A stretch of 64,000 bases of DNA from Paenibacillus yonginensis (GCF_001685395.1 NZ_CP014167.1:1679501-1743500), one strand, 5' to 3'. Positions 10,198 to 19,865 are shown, counted from the first letter of the stretch. Notes: generated by a model not told the origin, from the letters alone. Numbers and translations: made by a program.

Positions 10198-10215
10198 TTG
10201 TGATTTCAATCACAA
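10198..10215. promoter_or_regulatory. FNR/CRP-type palindrome 1
   Basis: TTGTGATTTCAATCACAA is a perfect 18-bp palindrome with the TGTGA-N6-TCACA core of Crp/Fnr-family sites, as bound by Bacillus-type Fnr. It lies between hcp and the ferredoxin oxidoreductase genes, both expected to be oxygen-controlled. Confidence 0.75.
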
Positions 10216-10225
10216 TTTATTCAGC

Positions 10226-10241
10226 TGTGAGAAAGATCACT
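10226..10241. promoter_or_regulatory. FNR/CRP-type palindrome 2
   Basis: TGTGA-GAAAGA-TCACT matches the same core with one mismatch. Its centre is 27 bp from that of the first site, so the two could serve the divergent promoters separately or act together. Confidence 0.65.
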
Positions 10242-10312
10242 AACCCCGTTCGTTTCTTCTCTTAAACTGGAGTCATTCCCCTACAAGAACAATGAAGAAA
10301 TGAGGAGTGAAC

Positions 10313-11335
10313 GTGTCGATTTTGCCTCAAAAAAATGAACTGGGATTCTACGAGATCCGTCTCGAATCCATCGGAGGACTAGGTGCCAATCTGGCCGGAA
10401 AAATGCTGGCCGAAGCCGGAGTGACCGGCTCGGGACTGAACGGTTCCAACTTCTCCAGCTACGGTTCGGAGAAAAAAGGTTCGCCGGTCAAAAGCTTCGT
10501 AAGGTTCTGTGATCTTCAGGTAGAGATCCGCGATCACAGCCCCATTGAGCAGCCGCATGTAGTCGGCGTATTTCATGAAGCGTTATATAAGACAGTTGAG
10601 GTCGTAAGCGGATTGCGGCCTGATGGGACGGTGCTGGTGAATACAGCACGGAATCTATCCGAGGTGGCTGCCGATTTGAAGATGACGCAGGGAACGCTGG
10701 CCGCGATTGATGCGCTGAAAATCGCCGTCGAGGAGAAAACCAAAGTCAATACGGCGATGCTCGGCGCCTTGTTCCGGATTTGCAGCTTCCTGAATCCGGA
10801 CGATATGCGGCAGGTCATCCGCAAAACGTTTGAGAAAAAGCTGCCCCATCTCGTTGAGTCCAATTTGCGGACCTTTGACCGGGGGTATAACGAAGTCGAG
10901 TTTCTTGTCTTAGGAAATAACGCGGAGCTTACGGACGCGGCGTCTTTCTCCAGACCGCAGCCGGTCCTCGGCTTTGAAACGCAGGAGCCGGGCGGAATCC
11001 TTAAAGTTACGGCAAACAGCGTACTGAAGGATCTTAGCGGCTCCCGGCAGGGCTATTTGCCGGAATACAAGCTGGAGGACTGCATTCACTGCGCTGCCTG
11101 CGATACGGTATGCCCGGATTTCTGTATCGTCTGGGAACAGAAGCCGGATAAACGCGGCAACCTGCAGATGTTCATGAAAGGCATCGATTATCAGTATTGC
11201 AAAGGCTGCCTGAAATGTGTGCAGGCTTGTCCGACAACGGCTTTGGCCGCGATGCTGGAAGAGCCGCATTATGCCGAGCAGCACCGCGTGCCGCAATCAT
11301 TTCCTTATTTCATAGCGGAAGGAGTCCGGTCATGA
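10313..11335 (+). CDS. 2-oxoacid:ferredoxin oxidoreductase, fused gamma and delta (ferredoxin) subunits
   Basis: About 340 residues in two parts. Residues about 10-195 are the gamma (catalytic-domain) subunit with the GGLGANLAGKMLAEAG start. Residues about 245-320 are a 2[4Fe-4S] ferredoxin with CIHCAACDTVCPD and CKGCLKCVQACP. The partner gene encodes alpha and beta, and the two overlap by ATGA, so a stoichiometric enzyme is expected. The family oxidises pyruvate or another 2-oxoacid with CoA and passes electrons to ferredoxin. GTG 10313 is preferred because GAGGAG ends 5 bp before it; GTG 10307 overlaps that site. FNR-type sites upstream suggest induction at low oxygen. Confidence 0.88.
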   Translation: MSILPQKNELGFYEIRLESIGGLGANLAGKMLAEAGVTGSGLNGSNFSSYGSEKKGSPVKSFVRFCDLQVEIRDHSPIEQPHVVGVFHEALYKTVEVVSGLRPDGTVLVNTARNLSEVAADLKMTQGTLAAIDALKIAVEEKTKVNTAMLGALFRICSFLNPDDMRQVIRKTFEKKLPHLVESNLRTFDRGYNEVEFLVLGNNAELTDAASFSRPQPVLGFETQEPGGILKVTANSVLKDLSGSRQGYLPEYKLEDCIHCAACDTVCPDFCIVWEQKPDKRGNLQMFMKGIDYQYCKGCLKCVQACPTTALAAMLEEPHYAEQHRVPQSFPYFIAEGVRS

Positions 11336-13635
11336 GCGTACAAACTAAAGAAATGACGGAGCAAAAGGTACCGGCCGCCCAAACGGCCGTCTTTGAATCG
11401 GGCAACGAAATGGCGGCCATGGCCGCCGCCCAGATCAACTATCACATTATGGGGTATTTTCCGATTACGCCGTCCACGGAAATTGCCCAATATCTCGACA
11501 TGATGCGTACGCGCGGCGAGCACGACATCAAGCTGATTCCGGCTGACGGGGAACATGGCTCGGCGGGAATCTGCTACGGCGCAGCAGCAGCCGGAGCGCG
11601 GGTCTTCAACGCCACCAGCGCAAACGGCTTCCTTTATATGATCGAGCAGCTTCCCGTGCAGGCGGGCACCCGATTCCCTATGGTCATGAACCTGGTGACA
11701 CGGGCCGTCAGCGGACCGCTGGACATCCGCGGCGACCATTCCGATCTCTATTACGGCCTGAACACCGGCTGGGTAATTCTAACGGCTCGTTCGCCGCAGG
11801 CCGTGTATGACCTGAACATTATGGCGCTGCGCATTGCCGAGCATGAAGATGTACGCCTGCCGGTCATCGTCGCTTATGACGGCTTCTTCACCTCGCACCA
11901 GAAACGCAGGGTGCAAATCTTTGCTGACCGGGACACGGTCCGGCAGTTCGTAGGGGAACAGCCAACGGAATTCCCGCATGTGCTGGACGAGAACAAACCG
12001 ATCGTCGTCGGCGCTTATATGAACGGCGAAGACTTGATGAACAACCACTATCAGCAGTCAGGTGCGATCTATCGTGCGGGCGAGGTCTTCAAGGAAGTGG
12101 CGGAGGAATACGCGGCTCTATCCGGCAGATCCTATTCGCCGCTGGATCTGTACCGTATGGAGGATGCGGAGGTGGCTTTGTTCCTGCTCAATTCGGCGGC
12201 TGAATCCTCCAAAGACGTCGTAGACCGGCTGCGGGCGAAAGGGATCAAAGCGGGCGTGATCAGCCCGAATATCATCCGGCCGTTCCCCGCGAAGGAAATC
12301 CGCGAGGCGTTGACGGGCGTCAAAGCAGTGCTGGTTGGTGAACGCGCCGATTCTTACGGCGCTAACGGGGCCAATTTGACGCATGAGGTCAAAGCGGCCC
12401 TGCAGGAAATCCGCGGACCGCAGCCTCAACCGATTGTACTTTCCCGCATCTTTGGCCTTGGCGGGAAAGATTATTACGCGGATGACGCGGAAGCCTTTTT
12501 CGCCCTGACGCTGGAGGCGATGGAGCTGGGTTATGCTAAGGTGCCGTTTGACTATTACGGCCAAACGCCAGGCCTTGAAGCTCAGAAGCTGCAGCCGGTC
12601 CTTGCGCCAATGAACGGGGACAGCTTTAAATCGGGCCTGATCACCGTCAAGGTGGATGAGGCGACAAACAAGCTGTCCGTGAAAGTGCCGCCGATGCGGG
12701 CGCTTGCCGCCAAACCGAAACGATTCGCTTCCGGCCATGGAGCCTGTCCGGGCTGCGGGATTTTCCCGGGACTGGAGCTCTTTTTCAAAGGGATTGAAGG
12801 CAATGTCGTCACTTTATTCCATACCGGCTGCGCTTATATCACCATAACGGGTTATCCGTACAACTCACATAAGCAGAGCTTCATTCATAATTTATTTCAA
12901 AACGGTCCGGCTACTTTGTCCGGCACGGTAGAGGCGTTCCTCGAGAAGAAACGGCGCGGGGAAATCGAAGTACCCGAGGACTTCACTTTTGTGATGGTGA
13001 CCGGCGACGGCGGCATGGACATCGGAATGGGTTCGGCCATCGGAACGGCGCTGCGGGGCCATAATCTGATCATCCTGGAATATGACAATGAAGGCTACAT
13101 GAACACCGGCGCTCAGCTTTCGTATTCCACGCCTTTAGGCCACATGACCAGCACGTCCGGCGTCGGCAAACAGCAGCAGGGCAAACCGTTCCATCACAAA
13201 GATACGGTGCAGATGATGGCGGCGGCGCATATTCCGTACGTATTTACAGGCACAGAAGCCTTCCCGCAGGATCTGGTGAAGAAGGCGGCCAAAGCGCAGT
13301 GGTACGCCCAACATGTAGGCACTGTCTACGGCAAGCTGCTGATTACGTGCCCGCTGAACTGGAAGTCTGACGACAAAGAAGGGGAAAATATCGTCCGCGC
13401 AGCCGTGAATTCCTGCTTCTTCCCGCTGTATGAAGTCGAGCAGGGCCAAACGAACATCACGTATAATCCGGAGGAAAAAAACAAACGGGTACCGCTCAGC
13501 GACTGGTTAAAATATATGGGGAAATCCAGACACCTGCTCAAGGAAGAGAACAAAGCGATGCTTGGTGAATTTGAACGTGAAGTCGAGCGGCGCTGGTCGA
13601 TCCTGAAAGCGAAACACGAGAATCCGCTGCTTTAG
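11332..13635 (+). CDS. 2-oxoacid:ferredoxin oxidoreductase, fused alpha and beta (TPP-binding) subunits
   Basis: 767 residues. The alpha (pyrimidine-binding/transketolase-like) part occupies about 1-400, with GNEMAAMAAAQI and GYFPITPSTEIAQY. The beta part starts near 460 with GHGACPGCGI and carries the TPP/Mg motif GDGGMDIGMGSAIG and the NEGYMNTG segment. The start ATG overlaps the stop of the upstream gene (ATGA at 11332-11335). Substrate preference among pyruvate, 2-oxoglutarate and branched-chain 2-oxoacids is not decided by sequence alone. With hcp it may supply low-potential electrons for nitrosative-stress reduction; this link is inference from context. Confidence 0.9.
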   Translation: MSVQTKEMTEQKVPAAQTAVFESGNEMAAMAAAQINYHIMGYFPITPSTEIAQYLDMMRTRGEHDIKLIPADGEHGSAGICYGAAAAGARVFNATSANGFLYMIEQLPVQAGTRFPMVMNLVTRAVSGPLDIRGDHSDLYYGLNTGWVILTARSPQAVYDLNIMALRIAEHEDVRLPVIVAYDGFFTSHQKRRVQIFADRDTVRQFVGEQPTEFPHVLDENKPIVVGAYMNGEDLMNNHYQQSGAIYRAGEVFKEVAEEYAALSGRSYSPLDLYRMEDAEVALFLLNSAAESSKDVVDRLRAKGIKAGVISPNIIRPFPAKEIREALTGVKAVLVGERADSYGANGANLTHEVKAALQEIRGPQPQPIVLSRIFGLGGKDYYADDAEAFFALTLEAMELGYAKVPFDYYGQTPGLEAQKLQPVLAPMNGDSFKSGLITVKVDEATNKLSVKVPPMRALAAKPKRFASGHGACPGCGIFPGLELFFKGIEGNVVTLFHTGCAYITITGYPYNSHKQSFIHNLFQNGPATLSGTVEAFLEKKRRGEIEVPEDFTFVMVTGDGGMDIGMGSAIGTALRGHNLIILEYDNEGYMNTGAQLSYSTPLGHMTSTSGVGKQQQGKPFHHKDTVQMMAAAHIPYVFTGTEAFPQDLVKKAAKAQWYAQHVGTVYGKLLITCPLNWKSDDKEGENIVRAAVNSCFFPLYEVEQGQTNITYNPEEKNKRVPLSDWLKYMGKSRHLLKEENKAMLGEFEREVERRWSILKAKHENPLL

Positions 13636-13866
13636 GTTGAGGCGGGGGATATGGCATTTCTAACGTTTCTAACGGGAGTACGACATTCTTGATCCTTTAA
13701 TGATAAGAGGATATAGAAGCATTGGCGGAATTGGCTTATAATAGAGGAAATTAAAAAGAGGTATAACTGGAAGCGATAATACGGAATAGGACTATGCCTG
13801 TAACTTTCAGGATAAAAATTTCATATGTGCAAACACATTAAGCCAGCCTATTTAAGGAGGACAAGA

Positions 13867-14169
13867 ATGGATAAGTTAGGTTTGTATACGAAATTTACGG
13901 CGGTTGAAGCGCAAAGGGAAACTCTCCTGGAAATGTTGCTTGAAGCGGCTCACGCCATGCAGTCCATTGAAGGTTGTGATTTGTATGTGGTCAATCTTCC
14001 TGAAAATGATCCTAATAGCATTTGGGTAACCGAAATTTGGAATGATCCATCCGCTCACGAAGCTTCATTAACTTTAGAATCTGCTAAAGAGCTAATTAGG
14101 AAAGCTAGGCCTCTAATTTCCGGAATCGAACAAATAAAACTCCGGCCGCAGGGCGGAAAAGGTGTCTAA
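13867..14169 (+). CDS. Antibiotic biosynthesis monooxygenase (ABM/YgiN-like) domain protein
   Basis: A 100-residue single-domain dimeric alpha-beta barrel protein (MDKLGLYTKFTAVEAQRE..., IWVTEIWNDPSAHEASL). Relatives act as small quinol or heme-type monooxygenases or have no known activity. The start at ATG 13867 is fixed by TAAGGAGGAC immediately upstream. It is monocistronic, with a terminator downstream. A TATAAT box at 13737-13742 lies in the preceding gap. Confidence 0.8.
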   Translation: MDKLGLYTKFTAVEAQRETLLEMLLEAAHAMQSIEGCDLYVVNLPENDPNSIWVTEIWNDPSAHEASLTLESAKELIRKARPLISGIEQIKLRPQGGKGV

Positions 14170-14217
14170 AACCCGGTGGTTATTTTATAAAAGGCAGGAA
14201 ATATAAAAGAAATGTTG

Positions 14218-14245
14218 AACCCCACTTAACGGTGGGGTTTTGATT
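14218..14245 (+). terminator. Rho-independent terminator after the ABM gene
   Basis: AACCCCAC / GTGGGGTT stem with a 6-nt loop, then a T-rich tail. Confidence 0.85.
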
Positions 14246-14365
14246 TTTTTGCTTTACTATTTTCGACTCGGATAACCTCGACCTCTCATATAAATCTATT
14301 AATTGTATCAATAGGACAACAACATTTGTTGCGTCCCGCAAGCGAAAGGAAGGATAACGATAAAG

Positions 14366-14785
14366 ATGATGGCACAAAAAGAAATACTGTTCCTTGTGCA
14401 ATCACAACTTGCAATTGACCTGAATTGCGATCGATGACCTAAACACTGAGAAGGACAGCATTATTTTTGTTGAAGCTAAAGAAAATCCTGGACGAAGGCC
14501 ATTCCGAGGAAGGAACGTTTTTTTGAAATAGTGTCAATGGGGAAATCCATTGTAGTGTCTGCCACACCCGAACGGTTGGCGATCGCTAAAGCTCAGATGC
14601 AGGGCAAAGACAGGGATACCGTATTCTCCTTGCCTTTTATCAGAGGTCTTTACTTGCATTTTCTACCTGATGTAAAAAGAATACAGCCCGTGACACCGCC
14701 GAATGGTTTTTCATTTGAAATGATCAAGCGAGAAGAATTGGTTCGTTTATTAAGGGACGCTGGAGTATCTGATTGGAGTGAGTAA
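14366..14785 (+). pseudogene. Truncated, twice-frameshifted GNAT-like acetyltransferase remnant
   Basis: Joining three reading frames gives one protein: ATG 14366/14369 (MAQKEILFLVQSQ), then a shift near 14431-14438 into DDLNTEKDSIIFVEAK, then a second shift in the seven-T run 14518-14524 into EIVSMGKSIVVSATPERL. It ends at a stop at 14783-14785, before any acetyl-CoA-binding motif would be expected. The N-terminal pattern resembles a group of GNAT proteins with a leading accessory domain; that identification is tentative. An AAGGAAGGAT ribosome site survives upstream. Confidence 0.55.
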
Positions 14786-15448
14786 GTCCTACAGAACGCG
14801 AAGGAACTTATTTCAAGTCCGGTCAACTCGATCGTTAAAGTGAATGGTATAGAGAATAGGTATTACTACCCGATCGACTGGGAGATTCAGCTTATTAATC
14901 AGTTGAAGGTGGGAAACTTTAAAGTGGTCCGTCAGATTATGGAAGAAACTGATCTGGATGTTCAACAATCTAGACAAGAGTTTGAAATGATTCAGCAATC
15001 GACTGATGCAGCATGGGCGTGGAACTATCTCAAGGCATTTTCACAATTGATATGCAGCCGTCTCGAGTATTTCAACCTGGAGTCTACAAAGGGGACGGGT
15101 ATCGAAATTCTGGAATATGTCGAGCAAAACTATTGCGATTCTAATCTTTCATTACAACAAATTGCTGGTTTACACGGTCTCTCAGTATCCGCGATATCCA
15201 AAATATTCAAAGCCACTGTCAAAGTTAATTTTAGTGATTATCTTCAGTTATTAAGAGTACATCGAGCTAAAGAATATTTTGATGCAAATGAAATCGATGT
15301 GGCGGAAGTCGCCAAAAAGGTTGGTTATGAAAATGAAATCACATTCAAGCGCGCCTTTCAAAAGTCGGAATCCCTTACTCCCCGGAAGTACATTCAGCAA
15401 ATCAGTGTGAAACAGAATGACATTCAACCTGAAGGTATCAACTCGTGA
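14786..15448 (+). pseudogene. C-terminal remnant of a large AraC-family regulator
   Basis: The frame is open from directly after the GNAT stop; a GTG at 14840 could start a 202-residue product. It begins inside the pre-HTH domain of YesN/membrane-type AraC regulators (YYYPIDWEIQLINQLKVG) and ends with a full AraC HTH pair (about residues 92-185: LSLQQIAGLHGLSVSAISKIFK and VAEVAKKVGYENEITFKRAF). The N-terminal sensor and membrane parts are missing, so it is probably a decay product. The intact HTH might still bind DNA. Confidence 0.65.
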
Positions 15449-15647
15449 CGGAGACATCAGCTTGTCTTCGCAATGTCAAGCTTATTTAGGATATTTGGCG
15501 GATCAACTCAACGATCAACTCCCTCAGAGCCCTCCACTGAAGAGATCCTTACTGAAGCGATATAACATTAATAATGGTACTGTTCGTTTATTGGGTGGTT
15601 ATGAAGGTTTTGTTTATGAATATCAGAAAAATGTTGATATTTCTTAA
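15417..15647 (+). pseudogene. N-terminal fragment of an aminoglycoside-phosphotransferase-like kinase
   Basis: A 76-codon frame overlapping the end of the AraC remnant. Its C-terminal half (LLKRYNINNGTVRLLGGYEGFVYEYQKN) looks like the glycine-loop beta strands at the start of phosphotransferase (APH/homoserine-kinase-like) enzymes, then stops. No HxD or DFG-like block follows. Identification is tentative; it is the third broken gene in succession here. Confidence 0.4.
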
Positions 15648-15823
15648 AGCTGATATTTTACCTGATCTTTTTAAATAATCGATCTGATTAATGTGCAGCT
15701 TAATCAACCGCAATATTGTATTCATAAACCGTAAAAATGACGTAGATAACCTGAAAATACAGTAATATCATTGTATATGGAACTACCATACATTTGACTA
15801 AATAACAGAAAGGTAGCGATGCT

Positions 15824-18265
15824 TTGAAGCTGAGTCATTTTTACAAAGATGAGACCGGTGTGACGCTGGTTGGTGATGCTGGGCTTCTGCATATTGCATT
15901 ATCCGCCCCTGGAATTGCGAGAATTCGTTACACCCTGGATTCGCATTTTAGCGACAAGGAAAGTCTTATGATCGAGCAGAGTCGGCCAATAAACAAGGTT
16001 CAGTGGACACTTTTGGATCAGACGGAGCATTTGGAGCTTTCCACCGATTTATTCGTAATCCGAATAAACAAAGCTACCTGTGCGTTCAGTTACCGGGATA
16101 AACAGGGGAGGCTGCTGACGCAAGAACCGAAAAGAGGCGGCAAGACACTGGAGCGCACCGACGTTTACCGTACGGCTTTTGATACTTCGGGCGGCTTGGA
16201 GAGTAATCGCGGCGCGGATGGTCTGAAGGTCCGGGCGGAGGGGATAAACCGCTATTTAGACAGGCAGGCCTACCACACCAAGCTGGAGTTCGAGTGGCAG
16301 CCGGATGAAGCGCTGTACGGGCTTGGTTCTCATGAAGAAGGCATGCTGAATCTCCGGGGCAAACACCAATTTTTATATCAGCAAAATATGAAAGCGGTTG
16401 TTCCAGTCTTTCTCTCCACGAAGGGTTATGGCATTTTGATGGATTCTTACTCCTTGATGAGTTTTCATGATGATGCCTTCGGCTCCTACTTATGGACCGA
16501 TGTGGACGATGAGATGGACTATTATTTCATTTACGGACCGGAGTTCGATCAGATTGTAGAAGGGGTTCGTTATTTAACTGGCGGGGCACCTATGCTGCCG
16601 AGATGGTCATACGGTTACGTGCAATCGAAAGAGCGTTACGTTTCCCAGGAAGAGCTGATAGCAACCGTACAGGAATACCGCGCGCGTGAGCTTCCTCTTG
16701 ACTGTATTGTGCTGGATTGGCAGTCCTGGACGGGCGATCTCTGGGGCCAAAAGTCGCTGGATCCCCAGCGGTTTCCCTCTCCGGCGGAAATGATGCAAAA
16801 GCTCCATGAGCTTGATGCCAAACTAATGGTATCCATCTGGCCGATCATGAAGGATGGCGGTGATAACCACCGGGAAATGAAGGAAAGGGGTTACCTGCTC
16901 GGCAATCAAGCTACCTATGATGCTTTTCAGGAAGAGGCGCGCCGGCTGTATTGGCAGCAAACCCATGACGGCCTGTTTATTCATGGGATAGATGCATGGT
17001 GGTGTGATTGTTCCGAGCCTTTTGAGGCGGACTGGAAGGGAGCCGTCAAACCGGAACCGGAGCAGCGGATGCTGATCAACTCGGAAGAAGCCAAACTCTA
17101 CCTGGACCCCGAATATATCAACGCTTACTCCCTGCTGCATGCCAAAGGCATCTATGAAGGACAACGGTCCGTAACCACCCGGAAACGGGTTGTGAACTTG
17201 ACCCGGTCGGCTTATGCCGGGCAGCATCGGTACGGCACAATAACATGGTCGGGGGATATTTCCGCGAACTGGGAGACGTTCAGAAAGCAGATTGCGGAGG
17301 GATTGTCCTTTTGTGCAACCGGTTCACCCTATTGGACCCTGGATATTGGAGCCTTCTTTGTGCACAACAAACCGGAGCTATGGTTCTGGAAGGGCGATTA
17401 TAACGGCGGAGCAGCCGATCTGGGCTACCGTGAGCTTTATATCCGCTGGTTCCAATACGGCGTTTTTCTTCCGATGTTCCGTTCCCATGGAACGGATACC
17501 CCAAGGGAGATTTGGCAATTCGGGGAGCCTGGCGAGCCCATGTACGACACCCTGGTAAAATATTTAAAACTCCGGTATAGACTGATGCCTTATATTTATT
17601 CGCTTGCAGGAGCGGTGGTCCAGCAGAATTACACCATGCTCCGGGCGCTTGCCTTTGATTTCCGCGAAGATGTAAGCGCACACAATATCGACGACGAGTT
17701 TATGTTTGGGCCGGCCTTCCTTGTTGCGCCCGTTACCCAAGCTATGTATTACGGTCCTGACTCCAAGGTTCTTGAAGGCACCCGGAAATCACGCAGCGTC
17801 TATCTTCCTGGCGGCAGCTGGTTCGATTACTGGACCGACGAATGTCTGGAGGGAGGGCGAAGGGTGGAAGCCAAAGCGGATTTGCAGACCCTTCCTTTAT
17901 TTGTCCGAGCAGGCTCGATTGTTCCGCTTGGACCGGACATTCAGTATGCGGATGAACGGCCGGCCTCTAATGCCGTCACTCGGCTGAAAGTGTACCCGGG
18001 CACAGATGCCGTTTTTACGCTATATGACGATGAGGGAGATAATTACGATTACGAAAACGGAGCTTTTATGCAAATTGAACTGAGTTGGTCTGAAAAGGAT
18101 CGGACGCTGACGATAGGGGACCGGATTGGCCGCTATGACGGGATGCCGGAAACCTTGCAGTTTGTTGTAGAGATCGCCGGCCGGCCCGGAGCTTGTCATG
18201 TCTCGTACCAAGGCAGCTCGCTCCTTGTCCGAGAAGGCGATCTGAATGAAAACGTTATCCTGTAG
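15824..18265 (+). CDS. GH31 glycoside hydrolase, probable alpha-xylosidase
   Basis: An 813-residue GH31 enzyme with the N-terminal beta-sandwich, the (beta/alpha)8 barrel and C-terminal beta domains. Asp395 in AWWCDCSEP is the nucleophile position and Asp478 in TWSGDIS the acid/base position. The WWxDxxEP form of the nucleophile motif is the one seen in many alpha-xylosidases rather than alpha-glucosidases. There is no signal peptide, so it acts on imported oligosaccharides. It starts with TTG 15824 after a weak GAAAGG site. It is followed by GH43 and is probably regulated with the sugar ABC system downstream. Confidence 0.85.
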   Translation: MKLSHFYKDETGVTLVGDAGLLHIALSAPGIARIRYTLDSHFSDKESLMIEQSRPINKVQWTLLDQTEHLELSTDLFVIRINKATCAFSYRDKQGRLLTQEPKRGGKTLERTDVYRTAFDTSGGLESNRGADGLKVRAEGINRYLDRQAYHTKLEFEWQPDEALYGLGSHEEGMLNLRGKHQFLYQQNMKAVVPVFLSTKGYGILMDSYSLMSFHDDAFGSYLWTDVDDEMDYYFIYGPEFDQIVEGVRYLTGGAPMLPRWSYGYVQSKERYVSQEELIATVQEYRARELPLDCIVLDWQSWTGDLWGQKSLDPQRFPSPAEMMQKLHELDAKLMVSIWPIMKDGGDNHREMKERGYLLGNQATYDAFQEEARRLYWQQTHDGLFIHGIDAWWCDCSEPFEADWKGAVKPEPEQRMLINSEEAKLYLDPEYINAYSLLHAKGIYEGQRSVTTRKRVVNLTRSAYAGQHRYGTITWSGDISANWETFRKQIAEGLSFCATGSPYWTLDIGAFFVHNKPELWFWKGDYNGGAADLGYRELYIRWFQYGVFLPMFRSHGTDTPREIWQFGEPGEPMYDTLVKYLKLRYRLMPYIYSLAGAVVQQNYTMLRALAFDFREDVSAHNIDDEFMFGPAFLVAPVTQAMYYGPDSKVLEGTRKSRSVYLPGGSWFDYWTDECLEGGRRVEAKADLQTLPLFVRAGSIVPLGPDIQYADERPASNAVTRLKVYPGTDAVFTLYDDEGDNYDYENGAFMQIELSWSEKDRTLTIGDRIGRYDGMPETLQFVVEIAGRPGACHVSYQGSSLLVREGDLNENVIL

Positions 18266-18335
18266 AAGAAGCAATAAACAAGAAGGAATGTAATCTGAAT
18301 AAATGCCTATATTTGTAGACGAGGGAGTGTCCTGC

Positions 18336-19760
18336 ATGAAAAAACAAGGATTCAATCCGTACCTGCCATCCTGGGAATACGTCCCGGACGGCGAACCTTA
18401 CGTGTTTAATGGCAGAGTTTATGTGTACGGCTCGCATGACCGCTTTAACGGACATGTCTTCTGTCTAAACGACTACGTCTGCTGGTCGGCGCCGGCGGAC
18501 GATCTCGGAGATTGGAGATATGAAGGGGTAATCTACCGGAAAACGGATGACCCGCTTAATCCGGACGGCAGTATGTGTCTTTATGCACCGGACGTTACGG
18601 AAGGTCCTGACGGAAGGTATTATCTTTTTTATGTGCTGGATAAGGTGCCCGTTGTGTCTGTCGCTGTCTGCGATACCCCTGCCGGAAAATATGAATTCTA
18701 CGGTTACGTTAAATACGCCGACGGGACCCGTCTTGGAGAAAGAGAAGGCGATGAGCCCCAATTCGATCCGGGCGTGCTGACTGAAGGGCAGTACACTTAT
18801 CTTTATACCGGCTTCTGTGCAGCTGGAGATCAATCGAGACATGGCGCGATGGCGACGGTGCTCGGACCCGACATGCTGACGATTGTTGAAGAGCCTGTAT
18901 TCGTTGCACCGAGTCAGCCCTACAGCGCAGGCAGCGGATTTGAGGGACATGAATTTTTTGAAGCCCCTTCTATCCGGAAAAGGGGAGATACCTACTATTT
19001 GGTTTATTCCTCTATCGTCATGCATGAATTATGTTATGCCACCAGCAAGTCTCCCACCCAAGGTTTTGAATATCAGGGCGTTATCGTAAGCAACTGTGAT
19101 CTTCATATCGACGCCTATAAACCGGCTGACAAGCCGATGTATTACGGCGGCAATAATCATGGCAGCATCGTTGAAATTAACGGAGCCTGGTATATCTTTT
19201 ACCATAGGCATACCAACGGAGATGCTTTCAACCGGCAGGGGTGCATAGAACGAATTAGCTTTGAAGACGACGGGACGATCCCTCAGGTTGAAATGACCTC
19301 CTGCGGACCGAATGGGGGAGCTCTTGAGGGACGCGGGGAGTACCCCGCCTACCTTGCTTGCAACCTCTTCACTAAAGACGAACATCTGTATACCGGCGGA
19401 TTCGGTGAAATCGGGGCCTGGCTGGACAGCCGCTTTCCGAAGATTACCCAGGATGGCAGGGATGGAGACGAGGAAACCGGCTACATTGCGAATATGACGG
19501 ATTCGGCTACGGCCGGCTTTAAATATTTCAACTGCCAGGGAATAAGTAAGGTCAGGATCAAGGTACGGGGGTATTGCAGCGGAGCCTTCGAGGTCAGAAC
19601 GAAGTGGGACGGGGCTGCCTTGGGAACGATTCCGGTTCATTTCACCAATGTTTGGAAGGAATATTCGGCAGACATTTCCGTGCCGGACGGCACGCAGGCC
19701 TTGTATTTCACTTATAAGGGTGCGGGAAGCGCAAGCTTGGCCTCTTTTACATTGGAATAA
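18336..19760 (+). CDS. GH43 glycoside hydrolase (arabinofuranosidase/xylosidase type) with C-terminal beta-sandwich
   Basis: A 474-residue five-bladed-propeller GH43 enzyme. The catalytic-type Asp in CLYAPDVTEG and the Glu in HEFFEAPSIRKRGD are in family context, and NPYLPSWEYVPDGEPYVF is the usual blade-one start. Residues about 330-474 form a CBM6-like/galactose-binding-like fold (GISKVRIKVRGYCSG). There is no signal peptide. ATG 18336 is preferred over an upstream frame start at 18303 because GAGGGAG precedes it. Likely substrates are alpha-L-arabinofuranosyl or beta-xylosyl linkages; which cannot be told here. It lies 70 bp after GH31. Confidence 0.82.
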   Translation: MKKQGFNPYLPSWEYVPDGEPYVFNGRVYVYGSHDRFNGHVFCLNDYVCWSAPADDLGDWRYEGVIYRKTDDPLNPDGSMCLYAPDVTEGPDGRYYLFYVLDKVPVVSVAVCDTPAGKYEFYGYVKYADGTRLGEREGDEPQFDPGVLTEGQYTYLYTGFCAAGDQSRHGAMATVLGPDMLTIVEEPVFVAPSQPYSAGSGFEGHEFFEAPSIRKRGDTYYLVYSSIVMHELCYATSKSPTQGFEYQGVIVSNCDLHIDAYKPADKPMYYGGNNHGSIVEINGAWYIFYHRHTNGDAFNRQGCIERISFEDDGTIPQVEMTSCGPNGGALEGRGEYPAYLACNLFTKDEHLYTGGFGEIGAWLDSRFPKITQDGRDGDEETGYIANMTDSATAGFKYFNCQGISKVRIKVRGYCSGAFEVRTKWDGAALGTIPVHFTNVWKEYSADISVPDGTQALYFTYKGAGSASLASFTLE

Positions 19761-19790
19761 AAAAGCTGGTGTGGCATCTGCATGAAGATG

Positions 19791-19825
19791 AAGCAGCTCC
19801 GGAGCACTCTGGAGCTGCTTTTTTA
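19791..19825 (+). terminator. Rho-independent terminator after GH43
   Basis: Perfect AAGCAGCTCC / GGAGCTGCTT stem with a 10-nt loop and a T run. It separates the GH31-GH43 unit from the transporter genes. Confidence 0.9.
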
Positions 19826-19865
19826 TGTAGAAGCCCTTTCAGCAGGACAAGCCTATCTTAAATTT

